DNA from: Allium sativum
Lineage: Eukaryota > Streptophyta > Magnoliopsida > Asparagales > Amaryllidaceae
Length of the DNA stretch: 64,000 nt
NCBI GenBank assembly: GCA_030737875.1
Contig: CM060912.1
Location: 121,844,993 to 121,908,992, forward strand
Direction: 5' to 3'
The notes under the pieces are model-generated. The model made no database searches. It worked only from the letters and a program-made list of their open reading frames with translations, and was not told where the DNA came from. Position 1 is the stretch's first letter, and each line of letters opens with the position of its first letter. A program made the position numbers and the translations under genes. Positions 47,772-59,200 of the stretch are shown here, piece by piece.

Positions 47772-48610
47772 GGTTTAACCTAACAGGTTTAACCTAGCAG
47801 GTTTAGGTTTACTAATAAGCATGGTTGTAATATTACACGTTATTACGTATGTACAACCCTTCCCCAAACACCTGCCCAGATGTATGTATTACTGCTATAG
47901 TAATTCAATTTATTAGTCCACTTCTGGTACTTACAATATTTTAACATGTCATTTACTTAATGTTTGTATTAAGTCAAACTTAACATGTTTATACATATGC
48001 ATACTATTCATCCAATTACGCCCCCAAATTACAGCATGTACCGGTTTATGCATATTATCCAATTTTATCAATCTACAGCAAGTATATGCACATTATCCCC
48101 TTTTTACCAATTTACAGCAAGTATTAACATGTGCATATTATCCCTTTCCCAAATTATAGTTAAACAATTCTCAATTTAACAATATGCCTAAATTCCCTTT
48201 TTTGTGTCATTCTTATTTTCCAAATTTTATTATACGCAAACTCTAATCGGGCATGGCTTAGGCTTCCAAAGGCCTAGGCTTAGCGTAAATAAAAAGGAAA
48301 ATTAATAGAGGAAGGAGAATAGAATCAAATCACATAGGCATATAGGCAAGACTCGAAATAAACTAAAACAGTAGAAATAGGGAAAAGGAAGATAGATACA
48401 CATGACTGATTAATTATCCAACAGTAAAGGAATATATTTTACTTATAACGACATAAGTGATTAACAGTGAAGAACAGGCATATCAATTATCTTATAAACA
48501 CTGTATATCCTAAACCCAATTTTATTTAACTGTCATGATATAGTCTAGGAATCAGATCTGAAAATAACAGGGAACTCACAACGGGTCTTGTTGAAGAAGA
48601 GATTAAATCT

Positions 48611-48654
<44 letters not shown>

Positions 48655-48831
48655 TGCAGAAAAGTCCAATCTTATCCCTTTTGTTATTGTATGCAAATCT
48701 TGAATTTTGTGTTATCTCTGTAGATCTAGGCTTCAGCAGCATTCCCCCATTATATTTATTTATTTCAGAATAGATTCATGGAGGCCAAATGTATGAAGAA
48801 ATTGTGTGTATTGGAATGAGAGAAAGCCACA

Positions 48832-48839
48832 TATTTATA
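48832..48839 (-). promoter_or_regulatory. TATA box of the solo LTR
   Basis: TATAAATA on the minus strand (context ATCTATAAATATGTGG), about 480 bases from the LTR start at 49315. Confidence 0.6.
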
Positions 48840-49320
48840 GATTCACAGAGTTAAACTCAACCTTTAGATTCTAGGGTTTTAATCTAAACCGCACATGTAG
48901 TGCTAAGTCAGCATAAAACAGTCCAGATACGGATGAACAAACCAACCCAAATTGTCGTTGGGTCGATCCACCCATGCTTGGGTTGACCCATACGTCGACC
49001 CAATGCGAGTATGGGTCGTCCCACAACGGTCCTGGTTTCCGCGTTATTTTCCTGCTTCGTCCTATTTTAATATTTTAAACATTTTTTGAATTATATTTAT
49101 ATATAAGCCCCTTATATGTATACAAACTTCTTATGCTCATAGCTTCTTCATACGCTACCCGTTTTTACGCAAACTTGGAGTCTATCTGAACCAGAATTCC
49201 AAGACAAACGCAATGATAAAGTCGGTTTTACTTAATTTTGAATATTTAATCAAGTAATTCTCATTTTATTATTTTTAAAATATGGTTATAGTGTATTTAA
49301 TTTTGGGGTGTTACATAACA

Positions 49321-49502
49321 GCTTATTTAATATGCAAACATAAATAAGGTATTTTCTACCCTTGGGTACATAAAATATATTATTTAATGTTAAAATTTTC
49401 TCAAACGTGAACTCCCTATGTCTTCTCTCTTTCTTTTGGCTACTTCTTTCGTAATAGTTTCCCACAAAAAGATAAATTCATCCTCTAATGGTACAAGTTT
49501 CT
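49321..49502. other. Short flank between the solo LTR and LARD-B
   Basis: AT-rich DNA with no gene; pre-insertion neighbour of 42325-42517 and 60453 onward. Confidence 0.5.
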
Positions 49503-50090
49503 TGAGTTGTAACAACCCGTATTTTCAATAACCTGTTATAACATAAATGGAGGCATAATTAAACTGTAAAATCTAAATCAAGGGAAACGGCCTATGCCAT
49601 TGCGTTCGTCTCGGAAAAATACGCGAAATAGAGTCCGAGTTTTCGAAAATCGGAGTCCGTATGACCAAGATATGGCCTCGCGAAGTTTCACGAAAAATTC
49701 CCAAATTAAAGTATACTTAATTAAGTGAAATGGGTTGCGCAGAGAAATATATATATATATTGATATATATATATATAATTGAAAATTAAATAAATAAATA
49801 TGCAAAAATGTTCAAAACAGCGAATTGGGAGAGGGGAATAACCGAACCGGCCGATTTTTGAGGTCGACCCGAGCTCGCTGGGTCGACTAGGGGTTAATCC
49901 AGGGTGTTTGGCTGTCAACCCGTGGGCCGATTCGCTCAAATGCAGATTTTGCATTTGGATGGTTCTCATGGTTCATCTTTAATCTAAAGGCCCTAGATGG
50001 TTCCTACACTTGACTTCTTCCCCAAGACATGCTTTGATGGCTTGGATTGAATCTAGGTTTAATCCTATGGCCTAAAACACTTGCCTAATC

Positions 50091-50098
50091 TATAAATA
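50091..50098 (+). promoter_or_regulatory. TATA box of the LARD-B 5' LTR
   Basis: TATAAATA in CTAATCTATAAATAAGACCC; identical in the 3' LTR at 56564-56571. Confidence 0.7.
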
Positions 50099-50997
50099 AG
50101 ACCCTAACCTATCCTAAATCCTCATTATTCATTCATGCAACTAAACTATGGCAAAATTTTACCTCTCATGGCCTCCACTCTCTTCATAAAATTTCTAAAT
50201 GGTTTCTATGAGAGATTTTCCATGCATACAAGTGTTTTCAAGCTTGTATGAGTGTCATTAGCTTGCATTCAAGTCAAGTTTCTATCTTTGCATCATAAAG
50301 CAAGGGTTTTGATCATTTTGGCTCAAGGGTTTTTATGTTAGAGCTTGCATTTTGGGTCTATTTGATTGCATAAGGGCTTTGTCATATCCTTTGTGCCTTC
50401 ATAGCAATGTAAGCCCTTTCCCTACTCTTAGATATTAACTATGAAGTTAAATGTTCATGTTGCAAGTTTGGGTTTGATCATTGAGTATGATACATGCTAT
50501 CATGTCATGCAAGTTTATGAAGTCATTATCTTGATCTTGTGAGCTAAAAGCTACAACCTTTATGTTGAAATGTTGCATTAGGCAACATGAGAACCCTCAT
50601 AACCTTTATGTCAACTTGCATATGAAGTCATAACCCTTATATGATGATATATGCGAGTTACTAGTCATCATTCCATATCTTTTGTCACCATGATTCGCTT
50701 ATGTGCCAAGTTTGGGTTTATGCATGTTTTGAGGCTTAAGAATGTAACATGCAAGTTAATGAACAAATTTGTGCCTCATTTGCCACCATGATTAACTTGT
50801 GGCTTAATATCCATTTTTGTCATGCCTTTGCCAAGTCTCTTCTTTTAATCCATTACGTTGTCGCGAACGTATATGCGAGTTTAAAAGCGTTGGGTTATGT
50901 TATGGGTAATTTCTAATGACATGAAAATACAACTTGAAAACATGACTTGAAATATAACATGGAAGTTGACATGTAAGTATGCATAAAAACATAAGCT

Positions 50998-51063
50998 TGG
51001 GAATTTACCTATTAAGTTAGGTCTACCCTTTGGGAATTTACCTATTAAGTTAGGTCTACCCAA
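50998..51063. repeat. 33-bp direct duplication in the LARD-B LTR
   Basis: TGGGAATTTACCTATTAAGT and the next 13 bases occur twice head to tail. Present in the 3' LTR as well (about 57472-57537), so it predates this insertion. Confidence 0.9.
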
Positions 51064-51359
51064 ATGCTTGAAAACTTGTAACATGTTTTGGGAAACATGA
51101 TGGACATGACACTTAGATAATATAAGTGTGGCCAACTCGAGGTTGGGTTGAGTTTGCAACGTAAAACTACCCGGAACCGACCGGCCTAACTAGTAGTTGC
51201 AAACAATAGGACCCAATGTGAGAAGTTGGTCATGTTGTGCTTGAACCCGAGGTTAGACCAAGTTGTGGTGTAAAGCTACCCGGAACCGACCGGCTTAACT
51301 AGTAACCACAACAAAGTCTAATGTGAGAGGTGAAGGTGCATTAAGTAATTAATGCCACA

Positions 51360-52110
51360 TGATAGGGTTAAGTTAATTTGATTAATGACTCTTAACCAAA
51401 TATGACATGGACAAATGGGTTAAGTAATTTGATTAGGCTAATGATACTTAACAAAACATGACAAGGTTGGGTAGGTTAAGTAACTTGATTTGCCTAATGA
51501 CACTTAACCATTTTTATATGACTAGTGGATGGGGTTAAGTTAACCAACGCTTAATCAATCCAACGCGATAACTTGGTAAGGTTAAGTAAGTTTTCTTAAT
51601 GACGCTTAACCGAAAAATACGGTTAACGAATGGGGTTAAGATTAGACTCAACTAGTCTAAACATGGAAATCGGATGGGGTTAAGTTAGCCTAGACTTAAT
51701 TAATCCCACTTGGTAGTTTAATGGGGTTAAGTTAAACACTTAACTAATCTAAACATGATGAATTGATGTGGTTAAGTGACCTATACATATCCAATCTAAC
51801 TCGTTAATTTATTGTGGTTAAGTTAACCAATACTTAACCAATATAACGTGAAAACATGATAAGGCTAAGTCACGAATCGCTTGAATACACTTGACCGATT
51901 TGACTAAGTAAATTGATAGGGTCAAGTTAATATATACTTAACCAATCTAGAATGAAAATTGGACGAGGTTAAGTCGTGAATTGCTTAATATACTTAACCA
52001 ACTTGAGCATGGTTTGTAGGGTTAAGCCTTGAACTTGGATACTTAGCCAATTTTGACAGGATTTGTAGACGGGTTAAGTCATGAACTTAAGTAACACTTA
52101 ATCCATTATG
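51360..52110. repeat. GTTAAG/CTTAAC array in the LARD-B 5' LTR
   Basis: About 15 degenerate units, each opening with a variant of GGGGTTAAGTTA and usually followed 15-30 bases later by ACTTAACCAAT, with starts roughly 43-60 bases apart. Units often end AACATGA..A.TTGATG. Each unit therefore holds an inverted pair that could fold, and neighbouring units can pair with one another. The array is repeated in the 3' LTR. Confidence 0.85.
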
Positions 52111-53971
52111 TAAACCCTAGTTCTGAGGATTAGGTGGATAACCGTAGTTAACAAGGATAACGGGAACAATGCTAAGTGGTAAACCTTAGTTGAAGAATAA
52201 CTAAGTAATGATTCTTAGTCAAGGAAATTTAGACCAGTTCATAGATAGATGAGTAACCTGATACGGTAGGTCATCGTTTAAGTATACGAGTAGGAGCAAG
52301 TATCTGATTTAGATAAAGGCTCCAGCGAACTGGGTAACGAAGCAGCGGCTTCCGGGAACGTGAGGATATTCTTGGTATCCCTCTATGAGCTGCCAGGTGA
52401 TTATACTAGGCTCATGAGAGGTTAAGGTCTGCGTTAGAAGAACCAAGAGTATGCCTTGGTTGCTATACGAGCGACCTAAAGACGGGGATGGATAGGGGAT
52501 AGTCGACGATACACGGTCGTACCCTAGATAGCATTTCGTCAGGCTACCTACCATCTTTGGTCAAGCGTGTACGTACGGAAAGGCAGAGAACACCCAAAAG
52601 ACCATAATTGCTATCTAATTATGGTTGCGGTAAGGCTTGGATGTGGGTTGGCCAGTGTTGTGTTCTCATACAGGATTTATCCTGTCTTGTCTTTCACTAG
52701 TTGAGGGAGTGGTCTCGTGGGACCATAGCCACGTATAAGAAAAACAGACCTTAGCATCTGCATCGGCAGATAAATCGAAAGCTCCCGACCGAGTCCTGTA
52801 TTTCTTGATTTGCCCTGTGACAGGACTCGGATGGCACGATGTGATACATGTGCATACAGTCATGGAAAAGCGATTCACGATGAATGCGTGGGAAAAAGGG
52901 CGCGGTTGGCGGTTAGCGTAATCCCTAGTGGCCCTAGGGGGTTGAACCCAAACCGAGATACGAAAACGTGCAATAGGTAAGCATAATCCCTAGCAGCCCT
53001 AGGTAGCATAAGTCCTAGTTGTACAAACAATAATTCATGTTGGAAGACCCTAGCTTGGTTTAGGGTAACAGTCCAAACCGATCTTAAGGATCATGGAACT
53101 ATGTTAAAGTAATATAGAATCTCATGGGAAAGCCCGTATGGTCTACGGCAAGGGACTGAACATTTACATGGAATAAAACATACAAGTTGAGTAACCTATA
53201 TATGCGATATATTAGGTTGACATGGACCATTGCACGACTTTTGAGTGAGGGTCATTCTTGGTTAACACATGACACGGTGGGGATACTAGTACGGTAGGTG
53301 CAGAGCTAAAATACAGGATAGATATCACGGGGCGTTATACGTGACAGATATCTTGGGGATATTATACTTGATAGAAACCTGATGATGTGATACCTTGTTT
53401 TATCTTGACATCGTAATTTATCATGACACCTTAGTTTATCTGAGTTCAGTAGTTCATCCTGTTATTTTGATTTAGCTTATCTATCTTGTTATCATGCTTA
53501 TGTTCATCCCAGTTTCTCATGTCAGTCAACTTTACTAGTTTTTATGCTAATAGTAGATAGGGCTTACTCAGTCTTTTTGACTGACCCGTTTTGTTTCGCC
53601 TCTTTTCTTCCGTTTCCCCCCCCCCCAGGTTACAGGGAGGAAATATTGTTGTTTAGTTCGGAATTCTTCTGCTTGAAGGTCATCATGGATGGCTTGGACT
53701 TTTCTTGGCTAATGGCTACTTTACTGTTTTTACTTGCGGAATAATTTATGAAAATGTCTTTATGCTTCTTTACTATTGCAAGACAGGTTTTGATGTACTC
53801 TGATGTAAAAGGCTTTAGACCTTATTTATTCATGTTATGGAAGTTTGATTTTACTTCCGCTATTTTATATGTTCTGTCTTGTGATATTTCTGTGCATGTT
53901 TACCAACAATGCCCCTCTAAAGCTAGTGCATTCCTTTGTGAGTGACCCTAGCGGAGGCGGGGTGTTACACG

Positions 53972-53983
53972 TGGTATCAGAGC
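53972..53983 (+). promoter_or_regulatory. Primer binding site of LARD-B
   Basis: Exact TGGTATCAGAGC (tRNA-iMet) two bases after the 5' LTR end. Confidence 0.95.
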
Positions 53984-55933
53984 AGAAGGTTACCAGACTG
54001 GGCAAAAGTTTTTAAAGACCTTCTGAAAACTATTTGAAAAAAAAAACGTTTACAAAGAAGCATTTTTCAAGAAAATTTTCTTTTAAAAGAAAAAGGCTAT
54101 TCCCTAAAGGCCATTAGCACTATCCTTGTTTCCTTAATTGAATCTCTTTTCCTTTCTTTCCTCCATCTGTAGTCACAGTAGTTTTAACTGCGACTAGTCT
54201 TTTCTACCTACGAAAGTGCTTTCCATACGATGGAGGTGGTTCTCGAGAGACCAGTGGTCGCGTTATAAGAAAGGATCGTGAGAAAGAAGGATAAAGGATA
54301 CGAGCTTAAGGATGAGCAACTTGTTGGTATGGCTTAGTCCTCAAAGGAGGGAGAAAGATGAACAATGAAACCCATGACGAGAGAGTACCTTTGGCATGGT
54401 AAAACGGGGCGGATAGTTAAGTATTATGGGACAAGGACAAGATCATCGGGAGGGCAGTAGTATGCTCTCATTTCTAGAGTACTTCGGAAGGAGGGTAACG
54501 ATCTTGTTAAAGGTTTAGCTTTTCTTCTCTATCATCCCGTTAGGACTTCGTTGTTCGTATCATTTAAGTCTGCTTCGATAGTTGAGTCTCTGCACCTTAA
54601 GTACTAGCGTAATAGGGAATCCCATTTTTGTCTCAAAGTCCTATTGGAGAATCAGTCCATTTATACATGACTTGTTTGGATTTGGGAATGTCTATGCCAA
54701 GTGTTGAGTTTGGAAATAATGCTTATGTTTATAAGCTATGGATGGATTCTAGGGATGAAGTGGTTATCCAGTAGGGGGTGCCACTCTCGGTTTTGATAGG
54801 AGGGTAGTTAGACCTTTTGACTAGCCTTGGTAATGCCCTCGAAGTATCGGGTAACCTTTTTGAGGTTCTGTCATGACTAGTTACTTAGAATCCCTTGATG
54901 CCTTTATTGGAAATTTGAAGCCCGATCGAGTGGTGTTCGCCAATAAGACGGATGGTTTACTTCATTTATGCATGGGTTATAGAGATCATCCTAGTAAGTG
55001 CGCATGATAACCTGATTGACATCTGTTTACTTTCAAGAGAAAGTTCTTCTACATGGAATGCCTTATAGTATATAAACGAGATCCAAGATTCACTAGTGAA
55101 TTTTGGAAAGATTGCATGAGATCATGAGTACGCAGTCATGTTTGCGTCAAGTATTCTAGGAAAAGGATAAGTGCAAGTGGAACGAGAGGCGACGAAGAAA
55201 TGAGTTCCAGCTCATGTTATGGAAACAGGAATAAGAAGCTACAAAATCGCGAAGTTAAAAGACGACTTTGATGGTCAAAGACTAGATACGCGCATGATAT
55301 CTCTTTTTGGGAGTATATCCTTGATCCCTGTTTTCTGTAGAGCTTACTTGTAGGCTATCTTTTGTGGACATCCTCTCGGTCCTATTCTCCGTTACAAACC
55401 CTGTAAGGAGTTTGTCCTGTTTATCTTCTCGACCCTGTTTCAGGGAATTCTAGGTAGAACCCTATAGATGTAAACATGTATTTGAAACATGTTATGATTG
55501 ATATGGTTGCAAGTGGTTGCAAGTGGTTGCTCGTGGATGCGCGAATACACATTAGATACTAGCTCGACTCGGTCACATTTCATATTGCATATGCACGAGT
55601 ATTTATACTTGTTTATGGATGAAATCGAATGTATTATCATGCGGTTGTTGCATATGAATGAATGATTGTGCACGCATATAGTATCTATATGACTAGGACT
55701 ATTTGCATACATGTTGGATTCATGGCACTATACATATTTTGCATTAGAAAGATTATTCAGGCCTGATCATTAGCATTAGCTAAGGAACATGTACACACAC
55801 ATTTTGCATATATTCATACAGCATTAGAAATCATCTAAGGAGAATGGTTGCTTGTGGATGATGTTTTGAGTAGATGGATGATGGATGGTAGGATATGTTC
55901 TTCCTAACTTGGAGATTTCGGGGACGAAATCCT
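53984..55933 (+). other. LARD-B internal region with a fossil reverse-transcriptase motif
   Basis: No long ORF. At about 54918-55001 one frame reads PDRVVFANKTDGLLHLCMGY then RD, aligning to the Ty3/Gypsy reverse-transcriptase motif PVLFVKKKDG.LRLCIDYRD, with the Asp replaced by Gly. Just before the polypurine tract is GGAGATTTCGGGGACGAAAT, the usual post-pol sequence of plant Gypsy elements. The interior is thus probably a deleted, decayed gag-pol rather than unrelated DNA. A 91-codon minus-strand ORF at 55440-55712 looks like chance. A GGTTGCAAGTGGTTGC duplication lies near 55505. Confidence 0.65.
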
Positions 55934-55948
55934 AAAAGGTGGGGAGAA
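55934..55948 (+). promoter_or_regulatory. Polypurine tract of LARD-B
   Basis: AAAAGGTGGGGAGAA directly abuts the 3' LTR start TGTAACAACCC. Confidence 0.92.
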
Positions 55949-56199
55949 TGTAACAACCCGTATTTTCAATAACCTGTTATAACATAAATGGAGGCAGAAT
56001 TAAACTGTAAAATCTAAATCAAGGGAAACGGGCTATGCCATTGCGTTTGTCTTGGAAAAATACGCGAAATAGAGTCCGAGTTTTCGAAAATCGGAGTCCG
56101 TATGACCAAGATATGGCCTCGCGAAGTTTCACGAAAAATTCCCAAATTAAAGTATACTTAATTAAGTGAAATGGGTTGCGCAGAGAAATATATATATAT

Positions 56200-56253
<54 letters not shown>

Positions 56254-59200
56254 GAAAATTAAATAAATAAATATGCAAAAATGTTCAAAACAGCGAATTG
56301 GGAGAGGGGAATAACCGAACCGGCCGATTTTTGAGGTCGACCCGAGCTCGCTGGGTCGACTAGGGGTTAATCCAGGGTGTTTGGCTGTCAACCCGTGGGC
56401 CGATTCGCTCAAATGCAGATTTTGCATTTGGATGGTTCTCATGGTTCATCTTTAATCTAAAGGCCCTAGATGGTTCCTACACTTGACTTCTTCCCCAAGA
56501 CATGCTTTGATGGCTTGGATTGAATCTAGGTTTAATCCTATGGCCTAAAACACTTGCCTAATCTATAAATAAGACCCTAACCTATCCTAAATCCTCATTA
56601 TTCATTCATGCAACTAAACTATGGCAAAATTTTACCTCTCATGGCCTCCACTCTCTTCATAAAATTTCTAAATGGTTTCTATGAGAGATTTTCCATGCAT
56701 ACAAGTGTTATCAAGCTTGTATGAGTGTCATTAGCTTGCATTCAAGTCAAGTTTCTATCTTTGCATCATAAAGCAAGGGTTTTGATCATTTTGGCTCAAG
56801 GGTTTTTATGTTAGAGCTTGCATTTTGGGTCTATTTGATTGCATAAGGGCTTTGTCATATCGTTTGTGCCTTCATAGCAATGTAAGCCCTTTCCCTACTC
56901 TTAGATATTAACTATGAAGTTAAATGTTCATGTTGCAAGTTTGGGTTTGATCATTGAGTATGATACATGCTATCATGTCATGCAAGTTTATGAATTCATT
57001 ATCTTGATCTTGTGAGCTAAAAGCTACAACCTTTATGTTGAAATGTTGCATTAGGCAACATGAGAACCCTCATAACCTTTATGTCAACTTGCATATGAAG
57101 TCATAACCCTTATATGATGATATATGCGAGTTACTAGTCATCATTCCATATCTTTTGTCACCATGATTCGCTTATGTGCCAAGTTTGGGTTTATGCATGT
57201 TTTGAGGCTTAAGAATGTAACATGCAAGTTAATGAACAAATTTGTGCCTCATTTGCCACCATGATTAACTTGTGGCTTAATATCCATTTTTGTCATGCCT
57301 TTGCCAAGTCTCTTCTTTTAATCCATTACGTTGTCGCGAACGTATATGCGAGTTTAAAAGCGTTGGGTTATGTTATGGGTAATTTCTAATGACATGAAAA
57401 TACAACTTGAAAACATGACTTGAAATATAACATGGAAGTTGACATGTAAGTATGCATAAAAACATAAGCTTGGGAATTCACCTATTAAGTTAGGTCTACC
57501 CTTTGGGAATTTACCTATTAAGTTAGGTCTACCCAAATGCTTGAAAACTTGTAACATGTTTTGGGAAACATGATGGACATGACACTTAGATAATATAAGT
57601 GTGGCCAACTCGAGGTTGAGTTGAGTTTGCAACGTAAAACTACCCGGAACCGACCGGCCTAACTAGTAGTTGCAAACAATAGGACCCAATGTGAGAAGTT
57701 GGTCATGTTGTGCTTGAACCCGAGGTTAGACCAAGTTGTGGTGTAAAGCTACCCGGAACCGACCGGCTTAACTAGTAACCACAACAAAGTCTAATGTGAG
57801 AGGTGAAGGTGCATTAAGTAATTAATGCCACATGATAGGGTTAAGTTAATTTGATTAATGACTCTTAACCAAATATGACATGGACAAATGGGTTAAGTAA
57901 TTTGATTAGGCTAATGATACTTAACAAAACATGACAAGGTTGGGTAGGTTAAGTAACTTGATTTGCCTAATGACACTTAACCATTTTTATATGACTAGTG
58001 GATGGGGTTAAGTTAACCAACACTTAATCAATCCAACGCGATAACTTGGTAAGGTTAAGTAAGTTTTCTTAATGACGCTTAACCGAAAAATACGGTTAAC
58101 GAATGGGGTTAAGATTAGACTCAACTAGTCTAAACATGGAAATCGGATGGGGTTAAGTTAGCCTTGACTTAATTAATCCCACTTGGTAGTTTAATGGGGT
58201 TAAGTTAAACACTTAACTAATCTAAACATGATGAATTGATGTGGTTAAGTGACCTATACATATCCAATCTAACTCGTTAATTTATTGTGGTTAAGTTAAC
58301 CAATACTTAACCAATATAACGTGAAAACATGATAAGGCTAAGTCACGAATCGCTTGAATACACTTGACCGATTTGACTAAGTAAATTGATAGGGTCAAGT
58401 TAATATATACTTAACCAATCTAGAATGATAATTGGACGAGGTTAAGTCGTGAATTGCTTAATATACTTAACCAACTTGAGCATGGTTTGTAGGGTTAAGC
58501 CTTGAACTTGGATACTTAGCCAATTTTGACAGGATTTGTAGACGGGTTAAGTCATGAACTTAAGTGACACTTAATCCATTATGTAAACCCTAGTTCTGAG
58601 GATTAGGTGGATAACCGTAGTTAACAAGGATAACGGGAACAATGCTAAGTGGTAAACCTTAGTTGAAGAATAACTAAGTAATGATTCTTAGTCAAGGAAA
58701 TCTAGACCAGTTCATAGATAGATGAGTAACCTGATACGGTAGGTCATTGTTTAAGTATACGAGTAGGAGCAAGTATCTGATTTAGATAAAGGCTCCAGCG
58801 AACTGGGTAACGAAGCAGCGGCTTCGGGGAACGTGAGGATATTCTTGTTATCCCTCTATGAGCTGCCAGGTGATTATACTAGGCTCATGAGAGGTTAAGG
58901 TCTGCGTTAGAAGAACCAAGAGTATGCCTTGGTTGCTATACGAGCGACCTAAAGACGGGGATGGATAGGGGATAGTCGACGATACACGGTCGTACCCTAG
59001 ATAGCATTTCGTCAGGCTACCTACCATCTTTGGTCAAGCGTGTACGTACGGAAAGGCAGAGAACACCCAAAAGACCATAATTGCTATCTAATTATGGTTG
59101 CGGTAAGGCTTGGATGTGGGTTGGCCAGTGTTGTGTTCTCATACAGGATTTATCCTGTCTTGTCTTTCACTAGTTGAGGGAGTGGTCTCGTGGGACCATA

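Larger units (their letters stand above)
42523..49315 (-). mobile_element. Solo LTR (about 2.4 kb of its own) split by a Copia element
   Basis: On the minus strand it starts TGTAACACCCCAAAATT at 49315 and ends GGGGTGTCACA at 42523. TAACA at 42518-42522 and 49316-49320 is a perfect target-site duplication. No internal region remains, so unequal recombination removed it. A TATA box on the minus strand lies at 48832-48839. Its U3 shares modules with LARD-B: GTTTGTCTTGGA near 49193-49215 and repeated TGGGTCGAC-type motifs at 48955-49020. The rest (47772-48950 and 42523-43359) has no gene. Confidence 0.9.
49508..53969 (+). repeat. LARD-B 5' LTR
   Basis: A TATA box lies at 50091, so about 0.58 kb is U3 and about 3.8 kb is downstream. 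Inside are a direct 33-bp duplication (50998-51063), a pair of TACCCGGAACCGACCGGC motifs about 109 bases apart (near 51168 and 51277), the GTTAAG array (51360-52110), and an 11-C run at 53616. Short ORFs on both strands are repeated in the 3' LTR and show no known domain. Confidence 0.96.

Noticed and set aside
49721..49969. Minus-strand ORF present in both LARD-B LTRs (also 56158-56442)
   Set aside because: Shared because LTRs are duplicates, not because of coding selection; its TA-repeat part encodes only YIYI repeats and differs in length between copies.
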